Shown: piece by piece, positions 1 to 9,062 of the stretch
Position numbering within the stretch: the stretch's first letter is position 1
Layout: every line of letters starts with the position of its first letter
NCBI GenBank assembly: GCA_001803235.1
Contig: MHBL01000120.1
Span: forward strand, 1 to 40,014
Direction: 5' to 3'
DNA from: Lentisphaerae bacterium RIFOXYA12_64_32
Lineage (GTDB): Bacteria; Verrucomicrobiota; Lentisphaeria; Oligosphaerales; YB12-FULL-65-16
Length of the DNA stretch: 40,014 bases
Translations under genes and position numbers: made by a program
Notes under the pieces: generated by a model
What the model was told of the DNA's origin: nothing
Database searches by the model: none
What the model saw: the letters and a program-made list of their open reading frames with translations, nothing else

Positions 1-54
1 GCCGGTCTGCCGGCCGGGGGCGCTGACGCATAGCCGAGACAGCCGGCACTTCCC

Positions 55-83
55 TTGCCGTAGCGCGAGACGTGGGGTATAGT
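55..83 (+). promoter_or_regulatory. Candidate sigma-70-type promoter for the prepilin-like gene
   Basis: A -35-like TTGCCG (55-60) is followed after exactly 17 bases by TATAGT (78-83), five of six matches to the -10 consensus. It lies 50 bases upstream of the prepilin-like start. Judged by eye only. Confidence 0.45.
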
Positions 84-132
84 CTCCTCGACGACATCGC
101 AAATATCTATCTGCCAACCGCCTGATGAGGTC

Positions 133-930
133 ATGCCCATGCGATTAACGTGCACATCGGAGGAGCCAAGGATTCGCGGTTTCACGCTCATCGAGTTGCT
201 GGTCGTCATCGCCATCATTGCGATCCTCGCGTCCATGCTGCTGCCGGCGCTGTCGCAGGCCAAGGACAAGGCGATCCAGTCTAGCTGCATGGCGAACGTG
301 AAGCAGATCCTGGTTGGCACCGCCTGCTACATGGGTGAATACGACCAGCGCTTTCCCGTGGCAACCATGGACTCCGGGAACCGCGTCACCGAGGACCCCA
401 ACTCCTGCTGCAACACCGTCTTGCCCCCGGGTGGTTCCGGCAACGACAAAGGCTGGCACGCCAACCGAACCACCGGCTCGGTCACTCCGCCCGGCCCGGT
501 CCAGAACGCCTTCGTGCATCAGCGGGTGAACGCGTACGTGGGCAACTGGGAGACCTGGCGCTGCACCGGCATGAAAATCGCCTTCGACCCGTCCACCACC
601 GCCGACGACTCTGGGTACCTCTGCAGCCTGACGGTCACGACCCGAAACTCGACCGCGTATCTCCTCGAGGGACAACCGGAATCGTCGCTGCGCATGACCC
701 CGGACCTGATCCCGCTCTGGCAGGACGCCGTGCGCTGGTACGAAGGCGGCGGCCCGCAGAACCTGATTCACGGCAACTTCATCGAGACCTACAGGACCTG
801 CCACGGCGCGGGCACCGGCACCGGCGCCCGCACGAATGTCGGCTACGTCGACGGGCACGCTCTGCCGAACAATGTCCTGGCCTGGAAACGCGACGTCCTG
901 GCCAACCACACCAAGTGGCGCAAGCCCTAA
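133..930 (+). CDS. Type IV prepilin-like protein (type II secretion pseudopilin family)
   Basis: A 265-residue protein exported and anchored through a class III (prepilin) signal. After a short basic leader comes [19 protein letters not shown], with Gly at -1 and Glu at +5 of the mature protein, followed by the hydrophobic helix that packs pilins together. The C-terminal part carries [10 protein letters not shown], the DGH-type motif typical of the many prepilin-like proteins of Lentisphaerota and Planctomycetota. Their role is unproven; they are usually described as pseudopilins or surface proteins rather than true pilins. The start at 133 follows a GAGG at 127-130; an ATG at 139 is an alternative. 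No pilus assembly genes are nearby, so it is a stand-alone member of a multigene family. The middle region is rich in Trp, Gly and Cys and may be a small disulphide-bonded head domain. Confidence 0.88.
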   Translation: MPMRLTCTSEEPRIRGFTLIELLVVIAIIAILASMLLPALSQAKDKAIQSSCMANVKQILVGTACYMGEYDQRFPVATMDSGNRVTEDPNSCCNTVLPPGGSGNDKGWHANRTTGSVTPPGPVQNAFVHQRVNAYVGNWETWRCTGMKIAFDPSTTADDSGYLCSLTVTTRNSTAYLLEGQPESSLRMTPDLIPLWQDAVRWYEGGGPQNLIHGNFIETYRTCHGAGTGTGARTNVGYVDGHALPNNVLAWKRDVLANHTKWRKP

Positions 931-1253
931 GGCACGACACAACGGCGGGGAACCTGCTGCTCTGCCGTCAGCCACGGGCTTGCCCCGCGACACAGCTCTC
1001 CAGACTCCACACCCACCGACTGTCACGGGCTTGCCCCGTGGACGAAAGCGTCAGGCGCCCCGGCCGCAAACCGCCCGATCATCCGTTGACAAGGCCGTTC
1101 CTCACTCAACCTGCCGCCACACACACACCTCACGCGGCAAGTGAACTGGCTGAGCGACCAACGACTCCGCCGATGCTTCTTCCCCTTCACACCCGGCGGC
1201 CTGCGCCCCCAACGTCCCCGACCGTTGCGTTGCGCCTCAATCCGCCGAACACG
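931..1253. other. Intergenic, no gene seen
   Basis: 323 bases without a convincing gene. It holds two copies of a short CACGGGCTTGCCCCG sequence (about 974 and 1023); the second can fold as CACGGG/CCCGTG and might act as a weak terminator. It ends at the left target-site duplication of the first mobile element. Confidence 0.5.
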
Positions 1254-1408
1254 CAGGGCTGTTTCAAGATCCGTGACCGTCGCGTGCGGTGAGTACCCCC
1301 GGCGTGTCCCCACGCCGGGGGGGGCGGCCTGAGGACAGGCCGCCCCTACTTGGTGTGCGCGGAGGCGTGGCCTTTCGAGACGCGGCGCCGGATCTTGAAA
1401 CAGCCCTG
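1254..1408 (-). mobile_element. 155-bp MITE-like element, copy 1 (complete)
   Basis: It is bounded by perfect 18-bp inverted repeats, CAGGGCTGTTTCAAGATC at 1254-1271 and its complement at 1391-1408. The 9-bp sequence CCGAACACG occurs directly on both sides (1245-1253 and 1409-1417), which is a target-site duplication. Inside are two strong hairpins: CCCGGCGTG/CACGCCGGG around 1299-1320 and a stem of 11 bp (GGGGCGGCCTG/CAGGCCGCCCC) around 1319-1348. There is no coding capacity. It is non-autonomous and must have been moved by a transposase encoded elsewhere. Orientation is given relative to copy 3. Confidence 0.9.
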
Positions 1409-1562
1409 CCGAACACGCTCCTCACGCTGGAAAACCGGCCTGCACGGGCTAGACTTCACACCGCACACGGAAACGAAGGACCGCCAACCGCGCCGCCCGG
1501 CAACGCCCGGCGGCAGGACGGCTCGGTACAAACAGGCCAGCGAGAAGGAAAGGCGTGTCAGG

Positions 1563-2864
1563 ATGAGAACCTTCACCATGATCGCATCGACGATGGCGTT
1601 GGGAGTATCGCTCATGGCCGCGGAACCGGAGTACCCGTTGCGCGACGCGGTGGAGTTCACGCCGCGCGGCGGTCTGCCGAACTTCTTCGCCAAACTGCAG
1701 GCGGGCAAGGAGATCAAGATCGCGTACTTCGGCGGCAGCATCACAGCCGCGGGCGGTTGGCGCGTCAAGACGCTGAAGTGGTTCCAGGACAAGTACCCGA
1801 ATGCGAAGATCAGCGAAGTCAACGCGGCCATCGGCGGTACCGGCTCGCAGCTCGGCGTGTTCCGCTGCGACCATGACGTGCTGCAGTTCAAGCCGGACAT
1901 GACGTTCGTCGAGTTCGCGGTCAATGACGGCGGCTGCGACCCGGCCAGCATTCACCGCAGCATGGAGGGGATCATCCGTCAGTCGTGGAAGGCCTTGCCT
2001 GATATGGACATCTGTTACGTTTACACCGTGGCCCACGACGGCATGCTCAACGACCTGAAGAACGGCAAGTACCCGCGCGCCGCCAGTGCCATGGAAGCGC
2101 TCGCCGATCACTACGGCATCCCGTCCATCCACATGGGCCTGGAGATCGCCAAGATGGAGAAGGACGGCAAGCTCGTGTTCAAGGGCAAGCAGCCCAAGAC
2201 CGACGCGGAGAAGGCCGCGATGGCGGGCAAAATGCTCTTCAGCGAGGACGGGGTGCACCCACTGGTCGACACCGGGCACGAGGTCTACACACAGGTCGTG
2301 GCCCGCTGCATGGAGCAGATCGCCGCGCTGCCGGACGCCAAGCCCGGCCCGCACACGCTCGGCGCGCCGCTGGTGGCGGACAACTGGGAAGCGGCCAAGA
2401 TGGTGCCGCTCAGCCGTACCACCATGAGCACCGGCTGGGTGAAACTCGACCCGGCCAAGGACAACCTCGCCAAGGCGTTCGGGAACCGGATGGCCGAACT
2501 GTGGAAGGCCACGAACCCCGGCGAGAGCATCACGTTCAAGTTCAAGGGCATCAACGTCGGAGTCTACGACCTGCTCGGTCCGGACTGCGGCCGCGTCAAG
2601 GTCAAGCTCGATGACCAACCCGATAAGTTCGTCAATCGCATCGATCCGTACTGCACCTACCACCGGATTGCCAGCCTCGGCATCGGCGCCGGACTCCCGG
2701 ACGCCGTGCACACGGTCACCGTGACGGTGGACGCCGAAGTCCCGGACAAGATGAAGATCCTGTTCGAACACAACCGCCCGGACATGGAGAAGAACCCCGC
2801 CAAGTACCAGGGCACGACCTGGTACGCCGGCGCCGTCATGCTGATCGGCGATTTGGTGGAGTAG
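1563..2864 (+). CDS. Secreted SGNH/GDSL-type hydrolase (esterase-like)
   Basis: A 433-residue protein with an N-terminal signal peptide (MRTFTMIASTMALGVSLMAA, probable cleavage after Ala-20). SGNH-fold motifs are visible: block I YFGGSIT with the nucleophile Ser-59, block III VNDGG with Asn-121, and block V DGVH with Asp-229 and His-232. The family hydrolyses esters, often acetyl groups on carbohydrates, in the periplasm or outside the cell; the substrate here is unknown. The roughly 150 C-terminal residues form a second, probably beta-rich domain not needed for the SGNH core. The start at 1563 follows purine-rich GAAGGAAAGG at about 1543-1554. The frame stays open upstream through the mobile element, but that stretch has no protein character. 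Together with the sialate esterase relic it suggests glycan deacetylation. Confidence 0.82.
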   Translation: MRTFTMIASTMALGVSLMAAEPEYPLRDAVEFTPRGGLPNFFAKLQAGKEIKIAYFGGSITAAGGWRVKTLKWFQDKYPNAKISEVNAAIGGTGSQLGVFRCDHDVLQFKPDMTFVEFAVNDGGCDPASIHRSMEGIIRQSWKALPDMDICYVYTVAHDGMLNDLKNGKYPRAASAMEALADHYGIPSIHMGLEIAKMEKDGKLVFKGKQPKTDAEKAAMAGKMLFSEDGVHPLVDTGHEVYTQVVARCMEQIAALPDAKPGPHTLGAPLVADNWEAAKMVPLSRTTMSTGWVKLDPAKDNLAKAFGNRMAELWKATNPGESITFKFKGINVGVYDLLGPDCGRVKVKLDDQPDKFVNRIDPYCTYHRIASLGIGAGLPDAVHTVTVTVDAEVPDKMKILFEHNRPDMEKNPAKYQGTTWYAGAVMLIGDLVE

Positions 2865-3066
2865 CCAAGGGACACCGCCCGACACCCCGGCCCGGCTTGG
2901 GCACCGCAATGCCTCCGTCGTGGGCGGGAAGACGGAACAGGTCCTCAGGTCCGGTCGCCGCCGATTGCGATCGATAGCGGTCGATTGCTGTCGGCAGCGG
3001 TCGGTGCGGTCGGTGCGGTCTGGGAGTCCGGTCGCCAGCATGTCCCACGCAAGGGGAACGAACCCG

Positions 3067-5079
3067 ATGACTTTTCGCAGCATCTTCTTCGGACTGTTCG
3101 CGGCGGTTGTCATCGCGGCGTTTTGCTTCTTCAACGACTGCGTGATCCGGCAGGGCGCGCTGATCGACAACCTGATGCCGACCATCGTGTACGGCTCGCT
3201 GGTGTTCTTCCTGCTGCTCGCCAACCCGCTGCTGCGCCGGCTGCGACAGAGCTGGGTCTTCAGCGGCCGCGAACTGGCCGTGGTCTGCGCCATCGCACTG
3301 ATTGCCGGCGGCGTGCCGAGTTGGGGGCTGTGGCAGATCATGCCCTCGATTATCATGCTGCCGAACCATGACGCCAAGGTCAAACCCGGCTGGACGAACG
3401 AGCGGGTCATCGAGCTGCCCCCGAAACAAATGCTCCCCGACGTGAGTCAACAGGAGGACACCGTCCTGACCGGCTACGTGGTCGGCATGGGCCAGGGCAA
3501 GCAGCACATCCGCGTCGACCAGGTGCCGTGGTTCGCGTGGACGCGCACCCTGGCATTCTGGATCCCGCTTGGACTGTCCATCACGCTTGGGCTGCTCGGG
3601 CTCGCAGTCGTGTTCCACAAGCAGTGGGCGCACCACGAGCAGCTACCCTACCCGATCCAGACCTTCACGCACGCCCTGCTGCCGGGCGAGGGAGAAGGAC
3701 ACGGCGAGGTGTTTCGCAGCCGCATGTTCTGGATCGGGGCCGGCCTGATCTTCTGCATCCAGTTCAACAACTACCTGTGTCGGTGGCTGCCGCAGTTCCT
3801 CATTCCGGTCAAGACCTACCTGGATTTCACCGGTCTGGCGCCGCTGTTCCCGAACCTGACCTTGGGCGGGGGCTGGCTACTGCTGCGGCCGAGCCTGATC
3901 TTCTCGGTGATCGGCCTGGCGTACTTCCTGGCCTCGGACATTTCCTTCTCGATGGGGTTCATGCCGTTCGTGGTCTGCACCGTCATGGGCATGCTGGCCA
4001 GCTACGGCATCAGCCTGCAAGGCGGAAACCACATGTCCATCAAACCGGAGTCATACCTGTTCTGCGGCGGCTACTTCGGCATCCTGCTGATGCTGCTGTA
4101 CAGCGGCCGCCACTACTACTGGAACACACTCCGGCGCGGCGTCGGGCTCAAGACCGCCGAGCCCATCGACAGCCACGTCGTCTGGAGCATGCGCCTGTTC
4201 CTGGTCGGGACCGTCCTGTTCACCGCCCAACTCGTGCTGGTCGGGCTGGACTGGCAACTGGCGGTGCTCTACACCCTGATCGCGCTCATGGTCTGGATCG
4301 TCGTCAGCCGCACCATTGCGGAGACCGGCGCGTTCCACATCGGGTCGCAGATCTTCCCGTGCGCCATCATCTGGGGCCTGTTCGGGTCCACGGCACTGGG
4401 CCCGCAGATGCTCGTCATCATGTTCCTGGTCTCCGCCGTGCTGCTGGCCGCGCCGGGCTGGGCGCCCATGCCGTTCGCCGTGCAGGCCTTCAAGCTGGTG
4501 GACGTGTCGGGGGAGAGCGTGGCCAAGCTCAGCCGCTGGGCCCTGCTCACGCTTGTGCTCTGCACCGTCATCTGCATTCCGGTCACGCTGTACTGGCAGT
4601 ACGACGTCGGCGGCATGCAGACCAGCCTGGGCTGGCCGCGGATGCTCTCCACGTTCACGTTCGAGAACATGGTCATGATCAAGCAGCAGCTCACGGCGCA
4701 GGGCACTCTCGAGATCTCAGAGAACCTGCACGGCTGGCAGCGCTTCACGCACATGGCGCCGAACTGGCCCTGCGTGACCGCGTTCCTGGTCGCCCTGGCC
4801 CTTGCATTGGGCATCGGCATCTGCCGACTGCGCTTCGCGTGGTGGCCGCTGCACCCGGTCATGTTCGTGTTCCTCGGCGGCTACCAGGCGTGCCTGATGG
4901 GCGGTTCGTTCCTCATCGGCTGGCTCATCAAGACGCTGGTCAGCAAGTACGGCGGCGGCCGGCTCTACAACAACCTCAAGCCGCTGATGATCGGCATCAT
5001 CGCCGGCGACGTCGCCGCCCGCCTCATCCCCATGCTGGTCGGCATCGTCTACTACGCCATCACCGGCAAGAGCCCGTGA
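3067..5079 (+). CDS. Large polytopic inner-membrane protein, DUF6785/DUF6784-like
   Basis: A 670-residue integral membrane protein with about 12-14 hydrophobic segments spread along its length (for example residues 5-22, 37-52 and 68-86). It resembles the uncharacterised membrane proteins annotated as DUF6785/DUF6784 in Lentisphaerota and Planctomycetota, which look like transporters; I recognise the general appearance but cannot prove the family. No substrate can be assigned. The ATG at 3067 is preceded by AAGGGG at about 3052-3057 and begins directly with a transmembrane helix, so the open frame upstream (from 2920) is not needed. The 200 bases before it contain short degenerate GGTCGGTGC-type tandem repeats. 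It follows the SGNH hydrolase on the same strand but is too far away for certain cotranscription. Confidence 0.75.
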   Translation: MTFRSIFFGLFAAVVIAAFCFFNDCVIRQGALIDNLMPTIVYGSLVFFLLLANPLLRRLRQSWVFSGRELAVVCAIALIAGGVPSWGLWQIMPSIIMLPNHDAKVKPGWTNERVIELPPKQMLPDVSQQEDTVLTGYVVGMGQGKQHIRVDQVPWFAWTRTLAFWIPLGLSITLGLLGLAVVFHKQWAHHEQLPYPIQTFTHALLPGEGEGHGEVFRSRMFWIGAGLIFCIQFNNYLCRWLPQFLIPVKTYLDFTGLAPLFPNLTLGGGWLLLRPSLIFSVIGLAYFLASDISFSMGFMPFVVCTVMGMLASYGISLQGGNHMSIKPESYLFCGGYFGILLMLLYSGRHYYWNTLRRGVGLKTAEPIDSHVVWSMRLFLVGTVLFTAQLVLVGLDWQLAVLYTLIALMVWIVVSRTIAETGAFHIGSQIFPCAIIWGLFGSTALGPQMLVIMFLVSAVLLAAPGWAPMPFAVQAFKLVDVSGESVAKLSRWALLTLVLCTVICIPVTLYWQYDVGGMQTSLGWPRMLSTFTFENMVMIKQQLTAQGTLEISENLHGWQRFTHMAPNWPCVTAFLVALALALGIGICRLRFAWWPLHPVMFVFLGGYQACLMGGSFLIGWLIKTLVSKYGGGRLYNNLKPLMIGIIAGDVAARLIPMLVGIVYYAITGKSP

Positions 5080-5241
5080 GGGGAAGCGGGACGAGTGTCG
5101 TGGGTCGATGGTCGGGGGGACAGGTCGGGGGTGGACATCGGCCGGATGCCTGCCGCCGTGCGTCTCCACCCGCGACTGACGCGTCACCCCAAGAATCCTT
5201 CATGACTTGACAGGGAATCCGAATAACCATGGATTGGAAGC

Positions 5242-5445
5242 ATGAAGACGACGATTGATATTCCGGAGAAAGAGCTGGCGGATGCCATGCGGTTCACGCG
5301 GGCGAAGACCAAGCGCCAGGCGGTCGTCACGGCCCTGGCCGACTTCAACCGGCGGCAGCGCATGGCTGGCTTGACGCGGCATCTCGGCACGTGCGGCAAT
5401 CTGCTGACGGTGACCGAACTGGAACAGCAACGGAAGCAGGGGTAG
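5242..5445 (+). CDS. vapB: VapB-type antitoxin (type II toxin-antitoxin)
   Basis: A 67-residue protein beginning MKTTIDIPEKELADAMRFT and continuing AKTKRQAVVTALADFNRRQR, the ribbon-helix-helix pattern of the VapB/DUF2191 antitoxins that pair with PIN-domain VapC toxins. The N-terminal half binds DNA and autoregulates the operon; the C-terminal tail normally wraps the toxin. The gene is full length for the family. The usual partner begins 8 bases downstream but is broken, so this antitoxin is probably an orphan remnant. Confidence 0.85.
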   Translation: MKTTIDIPEKELADAMRFTRAKTKRQAVVTALADFNRRQRMAGLTRHLGTCGNLLTVTELEQQRKQG

Positions 5446-5452
5446 GCCCCCA

Positions 5453-5563
5453 ATGAAGTTGATTGACACCTCCGCGTGGATCCACAGCCTGCGTCCGGAC
5501 GGCGACAACATCCGGGTGCGTCGCCCGTGCCGTTCCTGGCGTTTCGCAGCCGCCGACAGGTGA
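5453..5563 (+). pseudogene. vapC: Truncated VapC (PIN-domain) toxin remnant
   Basis: Translation from the ATG at 5453 gives MKLIDTSAWIHSLRPDGDNI, the first strand, catalytic Asp-5 and following helix of a VapC RNase. After about residue 22 the sequence turns into unrelated Arg-rich residues and stops at 5561-5563 (36 residues in all, against about 130 for a complete VapC). The other three acidic PIN residues are absent, and I cannot find the rest in another frame downstream, so this is a deletion rather than a simple frameshift. The toxin cannot be active. Confidence 0.8.
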
Positions 5564-5636
5564 ACGGCCAGCCCCGGGGCAATGTGCTCGCGCCTGGGCA
5601 GGGCTGACCTCCCCCGAAGGGCTTACCGGCGCTCTT

Positions 5637-5665
5637 TTGCACTTCCCCACCCATCGGGCTATCTT
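5637..5665 (+). promoter_or_regulatory. Candidate promoter of citrate synthase
   Basis: TTGCAC (5637-5642), a 17-base spacer and TATCTT (5660-5665) lie 90 bases before the citrate synthase start. The same TTGnnn-17-TATCTT arrangement recurs at 8808 and 26093. Confidence 0.45.
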
Positions 5666-5754
5666 CTGCCCCGTGAACGTGAAGGCCTTCGCCAGCAAGG
5701 CAGGCTGTGGGTGGCCAGCACCAAACGGAACCTGGCCGAGCAGAGAGGTTGACC

Positions 5755-7092
<1,338 letters not shown>

Positions 7093-7101
7093 ACTCCGGA
7101 C

Positions 7102-7334
7102 CGCGGCCTCACCGCCCGGGACGGCAGACTGAGGACGTTCCACATTGCTGGCGACGACCGGCTCTTCAAATCCGCCGGCGCCGTCATCGAGGGCGACACG
7201 GTCGTGGTGTCGAGCCCTGATGTCCCAAGCCGGTGGCGGTCCGCTACGCCTGGGCCGACACCCCCGAGGGATGCAACCTCTGCAACGTCGCCGGCCTGCC
7301 CGCCTCCCCCTTCCGTGCGGACAACTGGGCTTGA
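7102..7334 (+). pseudogene. C-terminal relic of a sialate O-acetylesterase
   Basis: Translation from about 7102 reads GLTARDGRLRTFHIAGDDR, continuing to VVVSSPDVP. Near 7227 the homology moves to another frame (codons starting at 7227) and continues [18 protein letters not shown] and [13 protein letters not shown] before TGA at 7332-7334. This is the C-terminal end of the sialic-acid 9-O-acetylesterase (SASA) family, roughly 75 of about 500-650 residues, interrupted by a frameshift. The front of the gene is missing and has been replaced by gltA. It is non-functional. Confidence 0.75.
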
Positions 7335-7564
7335 AAAGCGGCGAGACGTGGCCGGCCAGATGCGACGCTTCCACATCCAGGTCCCGCGCGCCGCCCAGCC
7401 GTTCCTCCCCGAGTGGATCCTGAAGCTCGCCCGCGACATCGCGCGCCTCGAACGCCGCCAAGGCAAGCGGAGAAGGCCACGCACGGGCGCTTCCCGAGAA
7501 ACCATACGAATACACCCGCCCGGCCTCACCGTGCTTCTCGGTTGCTCCTGAAAGGCACGTCTGC
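7335..7564. other. Degenerate region between two pseudogenes
   Basis: No intact gene. One frame reads QPFLPEWILKLARDIARLE (about 7396-7452) with clear protein-like character and no start or end, possibly another gene fragment that I cannot assign. Confidence 0.35.
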
Positions 7565-8608
7565 ATGCATATATGGCCCGCCCCGCTCCGGCGTGTTCTG
7601 GTCCTCACTGCGTTCACCGGCCTGGTCACGGGCTTGGTCCTGCCGGTGCACGCTGCCTGGCTCGATACCTGGACCGTCCGCGATTCCGGTGTCACGTCGC
7701 CGCTCTTCGGCATCGGCCGCACGGACGCGAATCAGTACGTGGCCGTGGGCGTGGGCGCAGCGGGTGGCGCCTGGATTGACGGATCTTCAGAAGGTGGTCT
7801 ACGGCAACGACCGGTTCGTGGCCGGCGGCAAGGACGGGGCGGTGCGCACCTCGACCGACGGCATCGCGTGGAGCGACGAGTTTGTCGGGATACCGGGTAT
7901 GAACGTACAGGGCCTGGCCTTTGGCAACGGCACGTTCTGTGCCGTCGGCCAGGACTGCCGCGTTGCGACGTCGACCGACGGCACGACCTGGACCGCGCGG
8001 CAGACCGGGGTGGGCGGCGCGGACCCGCCAGACCTCCAGGGGGTGACGTTCGCCGAGAATCGGTTTACCGTGGTCGGGGAGCAGGGCCTGATCCTCCAGT
8101 CCGGGACCTTCACGCCGACGCTGCACATCACCGTGTCCCCGGCTGGCGGCGGAACCACGGTTCCGGCAGCGGGCGCGGACCACTCGTACGCGACGGGCAC
8201 CCGGGTGACCGTGACGGCAACCAGTGCGACCGGTTACCGGTTCGCCGGCTGGTCCGGGGACTCCACCGCAACCCTGGCCAGTGCAACCGTGGTGATGGAT
8301 CGTGACCGTACACTTACGGCCACCTTTGCGCCGGTGACGGTCAAGAGGTCGGCGCCGGATATGAACGTAGCCCGGATGGGACACAGCGCGGTCGTGCTGC
8401 CGGCGGCCGACGGTCGTGCCGCCAGCGCACGGCTGGCGGTGTTCGGCGGGCACGGCACCGGGTTTACCGCGCTGGACAGTTTTGAGGTCTGGGCCCCCGG
8501 CACCGACACCTTCACGCTGGGCATTCTCCCGTTCACGTTCGACTGGGGCGCTCTGGCCCGACTCGCGGACGGCACGCTGCTCCTGGCCGGCGGCGCGGGC
8601 GGCAACCT
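7565..8608 (+). pseudogene. Broken secreted WD/YCF48-like, InlB-repeat and Kelch protein
   Basis: The ATG at 7565 begins a signal peptide (MHIWPAPLRRVLVLTAFTGL, ending VHA|AW) and a beta-propeller-like segment up to DANQYVAVG. Near 7760-7785 the coding frame shifts and continues with DLQKVVYGNDRFVAGGKDG and TSTDGIAWS-type repeats. Then comes a divergent InlB B-repeat domain (TVSPAGGGTTVPAAGADHS, GYRFAGWSGDS, LTATFAP) and a Kelch-like repeat ending LLLAGGAGG. At 8609 the sequence enters mobile element copy 2, and no further Kelch repeat is found beyond it. The gene thus has both a frameshift and a 3' truncation. It probably once encoded a large exported or surface protein. Confidence 0.75.
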
Positions 8609-8789
8609 CGGCGCCGCGTCTCGGAAGGCCACGCCTCCGCGCACACCCGGTAGGGGCGGCCTGTCCTCAGGCCGCCCCCCCCCCGGCGTGGGGACACGCC
8701 GGGGGTACTCACTGCACGCGACGGTCGGCGTGGGGACACGCCGGGGGGACTCGCCGCACGTGACGGTCACGAATCTTGAAACAGCCCTG
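8609..8789 (+). mobile_element. MITE-like element, copy 2 (one end lost, internal duplication)
   Basis: It matches copies 1 and 3 from just inside the left terminal repeat (8609) to the intact right end, ATCTTGAAACAGCCCTG at 8773-8789. The left 18-bp terminal repeat is missing, so no target-site duplication can be found. A 42-bp segment containing the GGCGTGGGGACACGCC hairpin is present twice in tandem (8684-8725 and 8726-8767) with a few differences. It sits at the broken 3' end of the Kelch-type gene. Confidence 0.85.
8684..8767. repeat. Tandem duplication of 42 bp within MITE copy 2
   Basis: Two adjacent 42-bp units, each beginning CGGCGTGGGGACACGCCGGG and ending GACGGT. Copies 1 and 3 have a single unit, so the duplication arose in this copy or its lineage. 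Confidence 0.85.
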
Positions 8790-8807
8790 CCCGATGTGTT
8801 CTCCCGG

Positions 8808-8836
8808 TTGCGCACCGACCGACCGCCGGCTATCTT
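8808..8836 (+). promoter_or_regulatory. Candidate promoter upstream of polB
   Basis: TTGCGC (8808-8813), a 17-base spacer and TATCTT (8831-8836). It starts 19 bases after the end of MITE copy 2 and would give a leader of about 220 bases before the polymerase start. Confidence 0.4.
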
Positions 8837-8842
8837 TCCGCT

Positions 8843-9062
8843 GCCCAAAGGTGTGACCGTAATACCCCCAACTTGGGCGTCCGCATGATGGGGGGGAAGG
8901 CGGGTCGTCCGCGTCCGTGGTTCCGCCTCTGGGCGGTTCCTTTTCTCCGCAACCACGCGCCCCCCCGGACCGCGTGAACGTGGAACTACGAGCCTCGGCC
9001 GTGCAAGTCCTGGCCTAGGTTTGGGGTCATTGCGTGTGACCGTTCCTGATGGAGTCCATGCC
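8843..9062 (+). other. Possible structured leader or small RNA before polB
   Basis: A non-coding stretch with several complementary segments: GCCCAA (8842) with TTGGGC (8873); GTGGTT (about 8919) with AACCAC (about 8950), enclosing a CCGCC/GGCGG hairpin; and GGTCA/TGACC-type pairing near 9027-9041. It might be a structured 5' leader or an independent small RNA. I do not recognise a known RNA family, and pairing in GC-rich DNA can arise by chance. Confidence 0.25.

Noticed and set aside
1449..3410. Long open reading frame of 653 codons on the minus strand across the SGNH hydrolase and membrane protein genes
   Set aside because: It is the antisense shadow of GC-rich coding sequence; its translation is Arg/Val/His-rich with no domain, while the plus-strand frames have clear motifs.
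5080..5241. Minus-strand frames between the membrane protein and vapB as small genes
   Set aside because: They overlap the convincing vapB gene in antisense and have no start signal or family similarity.
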